Positions 52,580 to 53,626 of a stretch of DNA of 53,626 nucleotides are shown here, in pieces. The notes beneath the pieces were generated by a model. The model worked only from the letters and a program-made list of their open reading frames with translations, ran no database searches and was not told the DNA's origin. The stretch spans positions 1 through 53,626 of the forward strand of contig CALDWW010000021.1 of assembly GCA_937924335.1 (NCBI GenBank), given 5' to 3'. The DNA comes from an uncultured Gammaproteobacteria bacterium (GTDB lineage Bacteria; Pseudomonadota; Gammaproteobacteria; Steroidobacterales; XN24). Position numbers and translations under genes: made by a program. How positions within the stretch are numbered: position 1 is the stretch's first letter; each line of letters opens with the position of its first letter.

Positions 52580-53586
52580 GGGGTCGCCGCCGGGTCTCCG
52601 CCCAGAAGAGCGCTGACGAAAGGCGCGCAACGGAATGCGTCAAGATCCTCCGCCTTCTCGCCGATGCCGACATAGCGGATCGGCACGCCGAGCTTCTCCG
52701 CCAGGGCCAGCAGGACGCCGCCCTTGGCGGTGCCGTCGAGCTTGGTCATGACGATGCCGGTCAGGCCGATGGCCTCGTGGAACCGGGTGGCCTGCACCAG
52801 CGCGTTCTGTCCGAGGCTGGCGTCCAGCACGATCAATGTCTCGTGGGGCGCGTCCGGGTCGACCTTGGCCATCACCCGCTTTACCTTCTTCAGCTCCTCC
52901 ATCAGGTTGTCCTGGGTGTGCAGCCGTCCGGCGGTGTCGCCGATCAGCAGGTCGATGCCGCGTGCCCTGGCGGCTTCCAGCGCATCGAACATCACGGCGG
53001 CCGGATCGGCACCGGTCTGCTGGGCGACGACCGGGACCTCATTGCGATCCCCCCAGATCTTGAGCTGTTCCACCGCCGCGGCCCGGAACGTGTCGCCGGC
53101 CGCCAGCATGACGTTCAGGCCCTGGTCCTTGTAGCGCCGCGCCAGCTTGCCGATGGTGGTCGTCTTGCCGGCACCGTTGACGCCCACCATGAGGATGACG
53201 AACGGTCGCGGCGAGTCGGGGATCTCGAGCAGCGCCTCACAGGGGGCGAGGATCTCGAGCATGGAGCCGCGGATGGTCTCTACCACGGTGCGGGCATCCT
53301 TCAGTTCGTCCCGCCACAGCTTCTTGTCCAGCCCCTCCATGATGCGGGTGGTGGCCTCTACCCCGACGTCGCCGGACAGCAGCCGGGTCTCCATCTCCTC
53401 CAGGAACGCCTCGTCGGGCTTGCCGCCGGGCAGCAGATGGGCCAGGTCATAGGTCAGCCAGGACTCGCCCTGGTTGAGCCGCTCGCGCAGTCGGCGGAAG
53501 AAGCCCTTGCGATCGTCGGACGCGGCTGGGCCGGCCGATGAGTCGGGCCCGGCGCTGGTCGCTTCTGTGGATTTTCTGCTGAACAT
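52576..53586 (-). CDS. ftsY: Signal recognition particle receptor FtsY
   Basis: 336-residue SRP receptor GTPase. A short acidic-poor A domain (1-45) precedes the N domain (about 46-125) and the G domain: G1 GVNGAGKTTTIGKLA (about 135-149), G2/G3 DTFRAAAVEQL and DTAGRLHTQDNLMEEL, G4 TKLDGTAKGG. It docks ribosome-SRP complexes at the membrane. The A domain is shorter than E. coli's. Translationally coupled to ftsE. The window ends 40 bases after its start. Confidence 0.97.
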   Translation of the reverse strand: MFSRKSTEATSAGPDSSAGPAASDDRKGFFRRLRERLNQGESWLTYDLAHLLPGGKPDEAFLEEMETRLLSGDVGVEATTRIMEGLDKKLWRDELKDARTVVETIRGSMLEILAPCEALLEIPDSPRPFVILMVGVNGAGKTTTIGKLARRYKDQGLNVMLAAGDTFRAAAVEQLKIWGDRNEVPVVAQQTGADPAAVMFDALEAARARGIDLLIGDTAGRLHTQDNLMEELKKVKRVMAKVDPDAPHETLIVLDASLGQNALVQATRFHEAIGLTGIVMTKLDGTAKGGVLLALAEKLGVPIRYVGIGEKAEDLDAFRCAPFVSALLGGDPAATP

Positions 53587-53626
53587 AAATGGTCCCTGAC
53601 CGGGCGATATCGTACCCGAAGCCGGG

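Overview
The window looks like chromosomal DNA of a GC-rich gammaproteobacterium, probably marine and of the Chromatiales / Woeseia / Wenzhouxiangella type. The evidence is the gltB-gltD pair, an rpoH-ftsX-ftsE-ftsY block in the gammaproteobacterial order, and a two-component pair of the proteobacterial dedicated sortase (PDS) type. The lineage is inferred from gene content; no rRNA is present. I saw no tRNA, rRNA, CRISPR array, insertion sequence or phage gene. Coding density is very high: no gap reaches 300 bases, and many neighbours overlap by 4 or 8 bases (ATGA, GTGA, ATGGCTAA). All but nine genes are on the minus strand.

Layout. (1) 1-6.6 kb, plus strand: a small lipoprotein, then glutamate synthase gltBD. 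(2) 6.6-12.6 kb, minus strand: an overlapping trio (secreted protein, GFA-type protein, F420-dependent-type NADP reductase), a GNAT acetyltransferase, a DUF4345 membrane protein, and a PDS-type histidine kinase and response regulator with an AAMDC/Mth938-like gene between them. (3) 12.8-36 kb: a plus-strand nitrilase, then a long minus-strand run of small single-domain genes: seven GNAT acetyltransferases in the whole window (four in tandem), two lysozyme-inhibitor fusion proteins, TspO, an AlkA-like glycosylase, MOSC, a SOUL-CIA30 fusion, ABM, VOC, DJ-1, Dabb, tautomerase, DM13, lipoprotein hydrolases, SRPBCC, homocysteine methyltransferase, creatininase and cupin. (4) 36-40 kb: Pit phosphate transporter with its PhoU-like partner, a MATE exporter and a fumarylacetoacetate hydrolase-type enzyme. 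(5) 40-46 kb: a fused 2-oxoacid dehydrogenase E1, a glutaryl-CoA-dehydrogenase-like enzyme, a histone-deacetylase-fold enzyme and an ACT-domain malic enzyme. (6) 46-50 kb: an Mpo1-like protein, then a plus-strand operon of coiled-coil porin, FMN-binding protein and PepSY membrane protein. (7) 50-53.6 kb: rpoH, ftsX, ftsE and ftsY on the minus strand.

Two control regions stand out. In front of rpoH is a perfect 27-base CIRCE operator (the HrcA site). It overlaps a sigma-E-like promoter and lies just downstream of a TATAAT box, so sigma-32 synthesis may answer to both the HrcA and the envelope-stress circuits. In front of the porin operon a near-consensus -35/-10 pair has a perfect 16-base palindrome in its 17-base spacer and a Fur-box-like sequence over the -35. 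With the flavinylation motif in the FMN-binding protein, this suggests a metal- or redox-regulated envelope electron-transfer module, which is my best candidate for an under-described system. The others are the PDS sensor/regulator pair with the AAMDC-like insert and no sortase in view, and the SOUL-CIA30 fusion.
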